Origin: CAVTBX01 sp963733135
Lineage (GTDB): Bacteria > Actinomycetota > Thermoleophilia > Gaiellales > Gaiellaceae
Direction of reading: 5' to 3'
Assembly: GCA_963733135.1 (NCBI GenBank)
Contig: CAVTBX010000009.1
Span: 124,001-188,000 of the forward strand
DNA length: 64,000 bases
Below, in pieces: positions 27,730-36,273 of this stretch. The notes beneath the pieces are model-generated. The model ran no database searches. It had not been told where the DNA came from and worked only from the letters and a program-made list of their open reading frames with translations. Position numbers and translations under genes: made by a program. Position 1 is the stretch's first letter. Each line of letters opens with the position of its first letter.

Positions 27730-29053
27730 TGATCGGCCGCTCCTCCGGGTGCCGGTAGAGCCGTTCTCGCTCCCTGAGGACGAGCGCCGCGCCGACGACG
27801 TGGGGGCCGACCCGGCCTAGGAACATGAGAACGATGAGCGCCATCTGTCCGGTCGCCGGGAGATCGGCTGTGATCCCCGTCGAGAGGCCGACTGTACCGA
27901 AGGCCGAGATGGCCTCGAAGAGGGTCGCCTGAAGGCCGAACGGGCTGACCGCCTCGAGGACGAGCGTGCAGATCGCAACCGCGGCGAGGGCAAGCGAGGC
28001 GATGGTGAAGGCTTGACGCTGCGCCACCGCCGGCACGCGACGGCCGAACGCGTTGACCGTCGTGTCGCCCCGCATCTCCGCATACACCATGAGGGCCAGC
28101 ACGGCGACCGTCGTGACCTTGATCCCGCCACCCGTCGCAGCGCTTCCGGTCCCGAAGAACATGAGCAGGTCGGTGATGAGCAGCGTCTCCGGCGTGACCT
28201 CGCCGTAGTCGATCGTGTTGAAGCCTGCGGTGCGCGGCGTCACTGTCCCGAAGAACCCTGCGAGCAGCTTCGCGGGCGCGCTCAGGCCGCCGATCGTGTC
28301 GTCGTTCGACCACTCGAACCCCAGGAAAGCGCCGAACCCGCCGACGAGGAGGACTGCTGTGACGGCGAGCGTCAGCTTCGTGTGGAGCGACCAGCGCCTC
28401 GGCCCGCGCGGAAGCCGGCGAAGCTCGAGCCACACGGGAAACCCGAGCCCTCCGGCGATGATCGCACCCGAGATCGTGACGAGAATCCAGCCGTCGGTCG
28501 CGAACGAGATCAGGTTGTCCGAGTAGAGCGCGAAGCCGGCGTTATTGAACGCCGTGACCGAGTGGAAGATGCCGTGGTAGATCGCCCGACTCGCGGCATA
28601 GTCGTACGAGATCGCCAGGCGGAGGGCGATGACGACCGCCGCGACGAGCTCGAAGGCGGCGCTCAGGACGATGACGCCGAGGAGCACTCGCCGCAGGTCT
28701 CCGAGCTGGAGTGTCCCGCTTTCCGCCTGCGCGATCAGGCGAGACCGCAGCCCGAGGCGGCGCACGACGAGGAGGGCGAGGAGCGACGTCAGGGTCATGA
28801 TCCCAAGGCCGCCGATCTGGACGAGGCCCATGATCACTGCCTCGCCGAAGAGCGAGTAGTACTCCGGTGTGTCGACGACGATGAGCCCGGTGACGCACAC
28901 GGCCGAGGTCGACGTAAACAGGGCCGTCAGGAACGAGCCGGCCCCCGGCGCGGTTGTCGAGATCGGAAGCCACAGGAGCAGAGCTCCCGCGAGGACTGCG
29001 AGCGCGAACGCAAGCGCCACGAGCTGGGCCGGATGGAGCCTCGCACGGCGCAT
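27722..29053 (-). CDS. ktrB: K+ translocating subunit, TrkH/KtrB type
   Basis: A 443-residue K+ transport protein with four M1-P-M2 repeats. Selectivity-filter-like turns are visible in TSTSAVCVTGLIVVDT near residue 50, SVTAFNNAGFALY near 168, TPRTAGFNTIDYGE near 273 and ISAFGTVGLSTGI near 385. It starts with basic MRRARLHPAQLVALAF. The ATG overlaps the antiporter stop at 29053 and the 3' end overlaps ktrA, so the three are one operon. Probably drives K+ uptake coupled to membrane potential or Na+. Confidence 0.94.
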   Translation of the reverse strand: MRRARLHPAQLVALAFALAVLAGALLLWLPISTTAPGAGSFLTALFTSTSAVCVTGLIVVDTPEYYSLFGEAVIMGLVQIGGLGIMTLTSLLALLVVRRLGLRSRLIAQAESGTLQLGDLRRVLLGVIVLSAAFELVAAVVIALRLAISYDYAASRAIYHGIFHSVTAFNNAGFALYSDNLISFATDGWILVTISGAIIAGGLGFPVWLELRRLPRGPRRWSLHTKLTLAVTAVLLVGGFGAFLGFEWSNDDTIGGLSAPAKLLAGFFGTVTPRTAGFNTIDYGEVTPETLLITDLLMFFGTGSAATGGGIKVTTVAVLALMVYAEMRGDTTVNAFGRRVPAVAQRQAFTIASLALAAVAICTLVLEAVSPFGLQATLFEAISAFGTVGLSTGITADLPATGQMALIVLMFLGRVGPHVVGAALVLRERERLYRHPEERPIIG

Positions 29054-30273
29054 CAGGGGCCGGGGCCCTCGAGGAGTCCGAGCCGCCTGGCGAGCCAGCC
29101 CTTCGTGGTGGCCTGGAGGACGAGCGTGACGATCACGGCGAGCGCGACGACCGTGACGAGCTCGTCCTCGGCCGGAACCCCCTGCGCGATGAGGAGCCCG
29201 GCCAGCGAGGCAGGCACCACGCCCGTCTCACGCGTCCAGGCAACGAACGTGACCTCGCTGCGAGTCCAACCACCGCGGCGATCCGGAAGCAGGCAGGCGA
29301 GCACCGTCAGCGGCCGGGCGACGAAGAGCAGCACGGCGATCACCGCCAGTCCCGCAAGCGCGTGGTCGGCCATGGTCTCGAGCGGGAGGTTCGCGCCGAG
29401 CACGATGAAGACGAAGATGACGACCACATCGGTGGCGAGCCGTGCGAAGAAGTCGACCTCCCGTCGCGCGACCTCGAGGACCGGGATCCGGACGTGCTCG
29501 GAGTTCCCGACGATGAGGCCGGCGACGAACGCGCCCAGGTAGCCGCTCCCGCCGGCCGAGTCGATGGAGACGTAGCCACCCGCGACCGCGAGCCCGACGA
29601 CGAGGGCCGGCGAGCCGCGCCAGATCCCAAACCGGCGGTCCGAGATGAGGAGCGCAAGGAGCAGCCCGAGCGCGACGCCGAGGACGACCGAGAGCGCGAG
29701 ATCACCCGCGAACTCGCCGACGGAGGAGGCGATCGAACCCTCGCCCTCGAGGATGAACGCAGCCACCGTAACGGCCAGCACGGCGCCGGTCGGGTCGTTC
29801 AGCGCCGACTCCGCGATCACGGTCTGGACGACCTTCCGCCGGACGCGGAGTCGCTCGAAGAGGGGGATCAGGATCGCGGGGTCCGTGGGGGCCACGACGG
29901 CTCCGATCAGGAAGCCCTGCTCGAAGGGGATGTCGAAAGCGACCGCGGCTGCGAGCCCGACGACAAGCGCCGTGATCACCACGCCCGGGACAGCCAGCAG
30001 GCCCAGCCCGACGCCGACGCGCGAGAGAACGGTGAGCGAGAGCTCGAGCCCTCCGTAGAACAGGATCAGCGAGACGCCGAGCGAGAAGAGGAGCTGCGGC
30101 CCGAGCGCGTCCAGTGGAAGGTCGATCCAGCCGAGCACGTCGGGCCCGACGAGGATTCCGGCCGCCAGAAGGACGACCATGCGCGGTAGCCGGGCGAGAT
30201 CCGCCGCCAGCCCGGCGACGAGCCCGGCGGCAAGCAGGATCGCGAGGATCTCGATGACGTCCTTCGCGTCCAC
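29053..30273 (-). CDS. Cation/proton antiporter, CPA family
   Basis: A 406-residue membrane protein with about 11-12 TM segments. AVVAPTDPAILIPLFERLRVRRKVVQTVIAESALNDPTGAVLAV near residues 125-168 carries the Asp/Asn-type ion-binding signature of CPA antiporters. Unlike KefC or NhaP2 relatives with C-terminal RCK domains, it ends at the membrane part. GTG start. It is first in the operon with the KtrB- and KtrA-like genes, so a role in K+ (or Na+) efflux balancing the uptake system is likely; specificity cannot be read. Confidence 0.88.
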   Translation of the reverse strand: MDAKDVIEILAILLAAGLVAGLAADLARLPRMVVLLAAGILVGPDVLGWIDLPLDALGPQLLFSLGVSLILFYGGLELSLTVLSRVGVGLGLLAVPGVVITALVVGLAAAVAFDIPFEQGFLIGAVVAPTDPAILIPLFERLRVRRKVVQTVIAESALNDPTGAVLAVTVAAFILEGEGSIASSVGEFAGDLALSVVLGVALGLLLALLISDRRFGIWRGSPALVVGLAVAGGYVSIDSAGGSGYLGAFVAGLIVGNSEHVRIPVLEVARREVDFFARLATDVVVIFVFIVLGANLPLETMADHALAGLAVIAVLLFVARPLTVLACLLPDRRGGWTRSEVTFVAWTRETGVVPASLAGLLIAQGVPAEDELVTVVALAVIVTLVLQATTKGWLARRLGLLEGPGP

Positions 30274-30324
30274 GGCGCGGCATTCTCGCCTAGCCGTCTG
30301 ACGCCTGACGCCAGGGCCGCCCTG

Positions 30325-31281
30325 CTAGACGGCGAGCGCTTGCGCCGAGCGCTCGAGCTCGGCGCAGACCTCCTGGGCCGTCTCGACGAACGCGGCAGCC
30401 GCCTGCGAGCGATAGCGGTCGCGGTGCCAGGCGATTCCGATCTCGCGCGGAGGCACACCCGGTACGAGCTCGAGCACCGCGACGCGGTCGTCGCTCGGCT
30501 CGACCGTGAGGAGCGGCACGAACGCGACGCCCATGCCCGCGGCGACGAGTCCCTGCACCGTGCCGTTGTCGTCCGAGCGGAACACGACGTTCGGATCCGC
30601 GCCCGCGACGCGCAGGTGGGACTCGACGTCGGCGACGCTTCGGCAGCTTCTGAAGCCGATCAGGCTCATGCCGGCGATGTCCCGCCGTGTCGCTGGCTTT
30701 CCCCGCCGCGCGAGCGGCGAGCCGGCGGGCACGAGCAGGACATACGGGTCCCGCATCAGCTCGGCGCACTCGAACGGCCCCTCGTCGATGGGGAGCATCA
30801 CGAAAGCGAGGTCGAGCTCTCCGCGCTCGACCTCGGCGACGAGGGCGAAGTCGTTCGCGGACTCCCTGAGCGTCACCTCGACCTGCGGCCAGGCTGCTCC
30901 AAACCGGCGCAGGAGCTCGGGCAGGATGCGCGCGCCGACGCTCTGGTAGGCCCCGACGCGGAGCTTGCCCGCAGCGCCCTCGGAAAGCGCCGCAACGTCC
31001 GCCTGGGCGGCGTGGAGCCGGGCGAGGATGCCGTTCGCGTGCCGAAGGAGAAGCTCGCCCGCCTCCGTCAGGGACACGGGCCGCGGCCCGCCCGGGCGCT
31101 CCAGCAGCCGTGTGCCGACGACGCGCTCGAGCGTCGCGATCTGCTGCGAGACGGCCGACTGCGTGTAGCCCAGCGCTTTGGCCGCGCGCCCGAAGGTTCC
31201 CTCGGTAGCAACGGCCTGGAGCGCGGCCAGATGCCGCAGCTCGACGCCCAGCCATTGATCGTGTCGGCTAATAGAACTCAC
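30325..31281 (-). CDS. LysR-type transcriptional regulator
   Basis: A 318-residue LysR regulator. The N-terminal helix-turn-helix is LRHLAALQAVATEGTFGRAAKALGYTQSAVSQQIATLERVVGTRLLER near residues 15-62, followed by a linker helix and a two-lobe effector domain (GKLRVGAYQSVGARILPELLRRF near 105; LDLAFVMLPID near 157). GTG start at 31281. It lies 52 bp before the antiporter-K+ operon on the same strand and is divergent from a small membrane peptide gene at 31312, its most likely direct target. Ligand unknown. Confidence 0.92.
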   Translation of the reverse strand: MSSISRHDQWLGVELRHLAALQAVATEGTFGRAAKALGYTQSAVSQQIATLERVVGTRLLERPGGPRPVSLTEAGELLLRHANGILARLHAAQADVAALSEGAAGKLRVGAYQSVGARILPELLRRFGAAWPQVEVTLRESANDFALVAEVERGELDLAFVMLPIDEGPFECAELMRDPYVLLVPAGSPLARRGKPATRRDIAGMSLIGFRSCRSVADVESHLRVAGADPNVVFRSDDNGTVQGLVAAGMGVAFVPLLTVEPSDDRVAVLELVPGVPPREIGIAWHRDRYRSQAAAAFVETAQEVCAELERSAQALAV

Positions 31282-31311
31282 CGAGAACTCGACTTGAGCT
31301 TATCGAAAGCG

Positions 31312-31449
31312 ATGCCGACAATTCAAGCAATGGGCTACGTGATCCTCCTCTTTCTACTCACGGTAGGCGTGCTGGCCGTCCGTTACGGCGCCGACTCGCG
31401 GATGGACGAGGTAGCGCGCCGGAGATACTCCGGCCGCACCTACCGCTAG
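31312..31449 (+). CDS. Small single-pass membrane peptide
   Basis: A 45-residue reading frame divergent from the LysR gene. It has one TM segment (YVILLFLLTVGVLAVRYGADSR) and a basic C-terminus (ARRRYSGRTYR). ATG 31312 or 31330 could serve as start. No homology is recognised, and no strong Shine-Dalgarno is present. The tidy topology, the placement opposite a LysR regulator and the stop before the next gene support it being real, but with limited confidence. Confidence 0.45.
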   Translation: MPTIQAMGYVILLFLLTVGVLAVRYGADSRMDEVARRRYSGRTYR

Positions 31450-31508
31450 ACCCGCCCGACGCGGCCGTTCGCCGACATCTCCCGGGCGCCCGGCCGCGCC
31501 GGCCCACC

Positions 31509-31976
31509 TCAGGGTGCGGGCGGCGCACGCTTCGCGAAACGGGTGACCCACAACCCTGGCACGGCCTCGACGTCGCCCAGCTCGTCGAACCCCTCACGGC
31601 GATAGAGGCGCTTGGCCGGCTCGTTTGCCGCGCCGGTCTGCACGATCGCCCGCTCCATCGCTGGCTCGGAGGCGAGCGCGGCTCTCACGAGTGCCGTGCC
31701 GATTCCTCCCCGGAACCTAGCCGGATCGACGACGAGCCGGTGCAGGTCGAGCGTTCGCCCGTCGACGCGCCAGGAGATCGCGCCCGCGAGCTCCCCGTCC
31801 ACGTAGGCGCCGAGGAAGGTCTCATCCGCTGCTTGGAGCTCGTCCAGCGTCTCCTGCAGCGGGGGGATTCCATCCGAGCCGATGAGGTCGGCCTCGACCC
31901 GGTAGGCGCACCGCTGGAGATCGAGAACGCCTTCGGCCGTGGCGCGATCCGCGAGGTCGAGCCGCCGGAGCTCCAC
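31509..31976 (-). CDS. GNAT family N-acetyltransferase
   Basis: A 155-residue acetyltransferase. LVVDPARFRGGIGTALVRAALA near residue 85 is the acetyl-CoA pyrophosphate loop and GAANEPAKRLYRREGFDELG near 117 is the final GNAT strand-helix. Substrate unknown. It is followed upstream on the same strand by two short genes (31984-32211, 32221-32568) with gaps under 10 bp, suggesting one leftward unit of VanZ-like, coiled and GNAT genes. Confidence 0.85.
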   Translation of the reverse strand: MELRRLDLADRATAEGVLDLQRCAYRVEADLIGSDGIPPLQETLDELQAADETFLGAYVDGELAGAISWRVDGRTLDLHRLVVDPARFRGGIGTALVRAALASEPAMERAIVQTGAANEPAKRLYRREGFDELGDVEAVPGLWVTRFAKRAPPAP

Positions 31977-31983
31977 GGTCCCC

Positions 31984-32211
31984 CTACGCCGAGCGGCGCC
32001 GTCTGACCTGCGGCCCCTGCTGGCCGAGGGCAGCGTACGCGAGGGCCTGAAGCGACTCGTTCAGGTTCACGAGCTCATGTGAGATCCGGGCCAGCGACTC
32101 GGCCGAGTCGAGCCGGCGGTTCAGGGCATGCACCTCGTCGCAGAGCCGGTCGAGACGCTCGAGGATCGCGTCGAGCTGGCGGTCGTCGAGGGGTTGGCGA
32201 GCCTCAGGCAC
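31984..32211 (-). CDS. Small predicted coiled-coil protein
   Basis: A 75-residue protein that looks entirely helical: LDAILERLDRLCDEVHALNRRLDSAESLARISHELVNLNESLQALAYAAL gives a heptad pattern of Leu/Ile. A basic QVRRRRSA tail follows. ATG start, between a VanZ-like gene and a GNAT gene with very short gaps. No family recognised. Confidence 0.6.
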   Translation of the reverse strand: MPEARQPLDDRQLDAILERLDRLCDEVHALNRRLDSAESLARISHELVNLNESLQALAYAALGQQGPQVRRRRSA

Positions 32212-32220
32212 GGACTGATC

Positions 32221-32568
32221 TTAGCCCTGGGCGCGGGCGAGCCTGAGCGCGACCGTCACACCGGCGAGGACGCCCGCCGCGTCGATCGCCCAGTCGAGCA
32301 CCGACCCCTGCCGGCCGCTCACGAAGACCTGGTGCACCTCGTCCGTGGCGGCGTAGGCGAGTCCGGCGAGCACGGCCGCGGGAACGTCCCGGAGCGCCCG
32401 CAGGAGCAGTGCGCCGAGGATTGCGAACTCGGCGAAGTGCGCAAGCTTCCGGAGGACGAGATCCCAGGTGCCGAGGCCAGTGCCGAGCGCGGGAATGGAC
32501 GAGAACGCGAAGATGAGCACCGCCCAGGCCACGACCGGGCCCCAACGCGACAAGGTCGTGGCGGCCAT
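32221..32568 (-). CDS. VanZ-like membrane protein
   Basis: A 115-residue protein with about four TM segments. LIFAFSSIPALG near residue 18, KLAHFAEFAILGALLLRALR near 41 and ATDEVHQVFVSGRQGSVLDWAIDAAGVLAG near 74 match the VanZ-like family (conserved His-Phe-Glu and Asp-Glu-His-Gln patterns). VanZ proteins are linked to teicoplanin resistance or phosphoesterase-like reactions in some hosts; no function is assured here. ATG start, divergent from the cobalamin-riboswitch operon. Confidence 0.85.
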   Translation of the reverse strand: MAATTLSRWGPVVAWAVLIFAFSSIPALGTGLGTWDLVLRKLAHFAEFAILGALLLRALRDVPAAVLAGLAYAATDEVHQVFVSGRQGSVLDWAIDAAGVLAGVTVALRLARAQG

Positions 32569-32588
32569 TGGACGGCCCAGCGTATCCA

Positions 32589-32757
32589 GTGTTACGGTGC
32601 CGCGAATCCATACAGGCGAGCGGTAAGGGAAGCCGGTGCGAAGCCGGCACGGTCCCGCCGCTGTGAGAGGAGAAGCTCGCCCGCCGACGTGCCACTGGCC
32701 TGAGGGCCGGGAAGGCGGCGGGGGAGGGCGCCTCGAGTCAGAAGACCTGCCGCCCGC
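32589..32757 (+). promoter_or_regulatory. Cobalamin riboswitch
   Basis: A B12-sensing leader ahead of the operon at 32791. Conserved elements in order: GGGAAGCCGGTGCGAAGCCGG (32628 onward, core stem-loop), GGTCCCGCCGCTGT (32651-32664), the B12-box-like GCCACTGGCC (about 32691) and the closing AGTCAGAAGACCTGCC (32736-32751). These are the standard core blocks of the class. A Shine-Dalgarno AGGAAGGAGG follows just before the GTG start. In most bacteria bound adenosylcobalamin shuts off translation or transcription, so this operon should be on when B12 is scarce. Confidence 0.95.
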
Positions 32758-32790
32758 CGCGAACCCGTTCCCCTCGAGGAAGGAGGAAAC

Positions 32791-33444
32791 GTGTTGCGAC
32801 GACTCTTCGTCGTCTCGATCGGTGGTCTCGTGGCCGCCCTCGCCGCGTCGTCGGCTCTAGGCGCGGTGAAGGTCCGCGTCGAGAGCGCCGGTGCCACGAT
32901 CTGGGGCGCCACCGAACGCTACGTGACGCCCGTCGACGGCACCTTCAGCCCGCCGGACGGGCCGAACGTGACCGTGTCCGGCTCGACCCCGTTCGGTGCG
33001 CTCGAGCGCGCCAGCCGCAAGGGCGACTTCTACTACCGGGTGCAGAGCACCTCGTTCGGCCCCTACGTCGACCGGATCGGCCGGCACGCGGCCGGCGGCT
33101 CGAACGGCTGGGTCTTCAAGGTGAACCACGTCTCGGCGCCCGTGGGCGCCGACGTCTATGAGCTCGAGGACGGCGACACCGTGCTCTGGTACTGGGCGAC
33201 GTTCGGGCCGTCGGGCGGCCCGAAGACGCTCGACCTTGCTCGCATCGGCGACGGCTGCGTCAGGGCCTTCGCCTACGACGACGCCGGCGATCGTTCGCGC
33301 CCGGAGGACGTGGTCTTTGTCCGGAACGGCCGCAGGCGGATCGAGTCCGAGTCAGGGCGCTATTGCCCTGCGGGCGACTGGGAGACGCTTCGCGCAACCA
33401 AGGAAGGCACTGTGCGCTCGGATCGGATCCGGAGCAAGGACTGA
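32791..33444 (+). CDS. Secreted DUF4430 (transcobalamin-like beta domain) protein
   Basis: A 217-residue exported protein, first gene behind the cobalamin riboswitch. After a signal peptide (LFVVSIGGLVAALAASSALG) comes a DUF4430-type domain: VRVESAGATIWGATERYVTP, TPFGALERASRKGDFYYRVQ, SNGWVFKVNHVSAPVGADVYELEDGDTVLWYWATFGP near residues 106-142. DUF4430 resembles the C-terminal beta domain of transcobalamin and intrinsic factor. Four later residues form possible Cys pairs (GDGC, GRYC). GTG start with an AAGGAGG Shine-Dalgarno. Corrinoid binding is inferred from riboswitch and family. Confidence 0.9.
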   Translation: MLRRLFVVSIGGLVAALAASSALGAVKVRVESAGATIWGATERYVTPVDGTFSPPDGPNVTVSGSTPFGALERASRKGDFYYRVQSTSFGPYVDRIGRHAAGGSNGWVFKVNHVSAPVGADVYELEDGDTVLWYWATFGPSGGPKTLDLARIGDGCVRAFAYDDAGDRSRPEDVVFVRNGRRRIESESGRYCPAGDWETLRATKEGTVRSDRIRSKD

Positions 33445-33458
33445 GCACACCGCGCGCA

Positions 33459-34217
33459 TTGCGGGCGCTCCTCGCGCTTCTCACCGTTCTCGTCCTCGCC
33501 GGCTGCGGCGGGAGCGAGAGCGGCGGCGGAGCTGCGGGCGACGGCGGGGTTGCGCCCGACCGGGCCGCGACGCTGTGGGTGACGCGCGACTTTGGGTCAG
33601 AGGTCGTCCTCACCGCCGAGGTTCCGGCCGGAGATTCCGTCCTTCAGGCCCTCGATCGGCACGCGGACATCGAGACTCGGTACGGCGGCCGCTTCGTCCA
33701 GGCGGTCGACGGGATCGAAGGCAGCCTCCAGGATCAGCGCGATTGGTTCTTCTTCGTGAACGGAATCGAGCCGGGAATCGGCTCGGCCGACGTCGAGCTC
33801 CAACCCGGTGACGTCGCCTGGTGGGACTACCGCGACTGGTCTCGGCGGGAGGCGGCCTCCATCGTCGTCGGCGCGTTCCCCGAGCCGTTCCTGCACGGGT
33901 GGGAAGGCGAGCGCCGGCCGGCCGAGGTCGAGGCGCCCGCGGGATTCGAGCGTGAGGTCCGGGCGCTCAGCCGCACGCTCGGCGGACGAGACGGAAAGGG
34001 CGAGCCGAACGTCTTCCGCGTCGTCGTCGAACCGGGCGGCTCCGGGGCTCGTCTGACGGCTCGTCGCGGTGCAGGCGACGACTCCCCGGCGACGTTCACC
34101 CTCTCGGGCTCGGAAGAGGCGGTGCAGGCGGCCGCGGCCGCGCTTGCCGAAGACCCCAGCATCGTTCGCTACCGCTACACCGCGAACTTCGACGAGGACG
34201 GGCGGGTGGTCGAGTGA
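33459..34217 (+). CDS. DUF4430 lipoprotein
   Basis: A lipoprotein with lipobox LAGC after a short hydrophobic signal (LLALLTVLVLAGC). The domain ATLWVTRDFGSEVVLTAEVPAGDSVLQALDRHADIETRYGGRFVQAVDGIEG and QRDWFFFVNGIEPGIGSADVELQPGDVAWWDYRDW matches DUF4430 again. A C-terminal part of about 110 residues is less familiar. The start is uncertain: TTG 33459 gives the cleanest signal, CTG 33441 overlaps the previous stop, and ATG 33363 would overlap by 82 bp. The stop overlaps EcfT's GTG. Probably the membrane-tethered corrinoid-binding partner. Confidence 0.85.
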   Translation: MRALLALLTVLVLAGCGGSESGGGAAGDGGVAPDRAATLWVTRDFGSEVVLTAEVPAGDSVLQALDRHADIETRYGGRFVQAVDGIEGSLQDQRDWFFFVNGIEPGIGSADVELQPGDVAWWDYRDWSRREAASIVVGAFPEPFLHGWEGERRPAEVEAPAGFEREVRALSRTLGGRDGKGEPNVFRVVVEPGGSGARLTARRGAGDDSPATFTLSGSEEAVQAAAAALAEDPSIVRYRYTANFDEDGRVVE

Positions 34218-34921
34218 GGCTCTCTCCGCTCCCCGCCACGCTCGTCTTCGCGGCCGCGGGCGCAGCCGGCCTGCTCGCCGACCGGCTCGTGGCGCTCGTC
34301 GTCCTCGCCGCGGTTCTCCTGGGTGTCTGCCTGCGAGCGCCGGCGCAACGGCGCCTGCCGTACCTCTACGGCGCGCTCGGCACCGGGCTCGGAGTGTTCG
34401 TGATCTCGCCCCTCGTCGCGTCCGTGGGCTACGACGTCATCTGGGAGGGCGGGCCGACGATTCCGGTCCTCGGCCAGCTCGACGTCACGACCGAGGAGCT
34501 CCGTGAGGCGGCGCTGAACGGGCTTCGGCTCGCGACACTCGGGCTCGCGTTCTCTGCGTACGCGCTCCTCGTCGACCACGATCGACTCGTCGCAGCGGTG
34601 AGCTTCGCGCCGCGGTCGGCGCTGGCGGTCGCGCTCGCGACCCGGCTGGTTCCGTCGCTCGAGCGGGACGCGGCCGGGCTCGCGGAGGCGGTGCGGGGGA
34701 GAGGCGTCCCGCTTGACGGGCCGCGCGGGTACGCACGCCTCCTCTCCCCGCTCGTGGCGGGCTCGCTCGAGCGTGCGACGAACCTCGCCGAGTCAATGGA
34801 GGCGAGGGGCTTCGGCCACGGCCGGCGCTCACGGGCGCCCGATGCCCCGTGGTCGGGGCTCGACCGGGTCGCTGTGGCGGCCGCCGCGTGCGTGCTTGCG
34901 CTGGGGGCGCTATGGCTCTAG
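34214..34921 (+). CDS. ecfT: ECF transporter transmembrane component EcfT
   Basis: A 235-residue membrane protein linking the S component to the ATPases of an energy-coupling-factor transporter. It has about five hydrophobic segments and, near residues 160-200, two coupling helices with the ARG-type motif: LAEAVRGRGVPL and NLAESMEARGFGHGRRS. GTG start overlaps the lipoprotein stop (GTGA); the stop overlaps the ATPase start. Position inside a riboswitch-controlled operon points to corrinoid import. Confidence 0.9.
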   Translation: MRLSPLPATLVFAAAGAAGLLADRLVALVVLAAVLLGVCLRAPAQRRLPYLYGALGTGLGVFVISPLVASVGYDVIWEGGPTIPVLGQLDVTTEELREAALNGLRLATLGLAFSAYALLVDHDRLVAAVSFAPRSALAVALATRLVPSLERDAAGLAEAVRGRGVPLDGPRGYARLLSPLVAGSLERATNLAESMEARGFGHGRRSRAPDAPWSGLDRVAVAAAACVLALGALWL

Positions 34922-36273
34922 CGCGGGTCGATTCGCTCACGTTCTGCTACCCCGGCGCCGAAGCCCCGGCGCTCGAGGAGGTCTCGCTGGAGCTCGAGCC
35001 CGGAGAACTGGTGGCTCTGCTCGGCCCGTCGGGCTCGGGCAAGTCGACGCTCCTCCGCGCGCTCGCCGGGCTCGTGCCGCACTTTCACGGCGGCCGGTTC
35101 GAAGGACGCGTCGAGGTCGGCGGGTGCGACACGCGACACGCCAGGCCCGCCGAGCTCGCGGGATCCGTGGCGAGCGTCTTCCAGGATCCCGAGGATCAGG
35201 TCGTCATGGCCTTCGTCGCCAACGAGGTCGCGTTCGGGCTCGAGAATCTCGGTGTCGCACCGGCCGAGATCTGGCCGCGTGTCGATGAGGCGCTGGCAGC
35301 AGTTGATGCGCTCCACCTCCGAGACCGGAGGACGGCCGAGCTCTCGGGCGGGGAGCTCCAGCGCGTCTGCCTTGCCTCCGCTCTCGCGCTCAGGCCGCAG
35401 ATCCTGCTTCTGGACGAGCCCACGTCACAGCTCGACCCGGCCGCCGCCGAAGGCTTCCTCGCATACGTCGAGCGCCTCGGCGCGACGGTCGTTCTCTCGG
35501 AGCAGCACATCGAGCGTGCCCTGAGGCTGGCTACGCGGGTGCTCTATGTCGAGCGCGGCCGGCTTCTCCTCGACGCCCCGGTCGCCGAAGCCGAGGATTG
35601 GCTCCGCGTCCACAACCCGCGCTACGCACGCCCTCCTGACGACAGCCCGACCAGCGAGCCAAGTAACAGACTGTTGCAAGGCCAGGTCGCCGTCGAGCTG
35701 AATGGGGTGTCGTTCGCGCACCGGGCGGGGGTGCCCGTGCTCGACGGAGCCGATCTGATCGTCTGGCGAGGGGAGATCGTCGCGCTCGAGGGGCCGAACG
35801 GCTCGGGGAAGACGACGCTCGCGAAGCTCGCCGCCGGCCTCCTCGAGCCTCAGGCCGGCACGGTCACGCATGCCGGTCGCGCGGGATATCTCCTCCAGGA
35901 TCCGGGCCGGTACCTGGTGCGTGAAACCGTGCTCGACGAGGTTGCGCTTGCCCTTGGCGGCGACACCGATCGCGCCGCGGTCGAGCTCGGCCGCTTCGGC
36001 CTCGCGCACCTCGCCGTCCGGCATCCGCGTGACCTCTCGAGCGGTGAGCGCGAGCGCCTCGGGGTCGCCGCGGTCGCCGTCGCCGAGCCCGACCTCCTCG
36101 TCCTCGACGAGCCGACCCGGGGACTGGATCCCGACCGGAAGGCCGTGCTCTCCGACTGGCTCGTTGCCTATGCCGGCTCGGGCCGGGGCGTCCTTGTCGC
36201 GACCCACGATCGTGGCCTGCCCGCCGATCGGCGGATCTCGCTCGCGGCCGAGCAGGAGCTCGTCGTTGCGTAG
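34912..36273 (+). CDS. Fused ECF ATPase, EcfA-EcfA'
   Basis: A 453-residue protein with two complete ABC ATPase domains, doing the work of separate EcfA1 and EcfA2. Domain 1: Walker A GPSGSGKSTLLRAL near residue 38, Q-loop VFQDPEDQVVM near 89, signature LSGGELQRV near 143, Walker B LLLDEPTSQLD near 163. Domain 2: Walker A GPNGSGKTTLAKL near 297, LLQDPGRYLV Q-loop near 327, signature DLSSGERERLGVAA near 376, Walker B LLVLDEPTRGLD near 395. ATG at 34912 overlaps the EcfT stop; the 3' end overlaps the S-component TTG. Confidence 0.95.
   Translation: MALARVDSLTFCYPGAEAPALEEVSLELEPGELVALLGPSGSGKSTLLRALAGLVPHFHGGRFEGRVEVGGCDTRHARPAELAGSVASVFQDPEDQVVMAFVANEVAFGLENLGVAPAEIWPRVDEALAAVDALHLRDRRTAELSGGELQRVCLASALALRPQILLLDEPTSQLDPAAAEGFLAYVERLGATVVLSEQHIERALRLATRVLYVERGRLLLDAPVAEAEDWLRVHNPRYARPPDDSPTSEPSNRLLQGQVAVELNGVSFAHRAGVPVLDGADLIVWRGEIVALEGPNGSGKTTLAKLAAGLLEPQAGTVTHAGRAGYLLQDPGRYLVRETVLDEVALALGGDTDRAAVELGRFGLAHLAVRHPRDLSSGERERLGVAAVAVAEPDLLVLDEPTRGLDPDRKAVLSDWLVAYAGSGRGVLVATHDRGLPADRRISLAAEQELVVA

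Noticed and set aside
28013..29542. Long plus-strand frame opposite the K+ transporter and antiporter genes
   Set aside because: Antisense to two membrane proteins with clear motifs; translation is highly charged and patternless.
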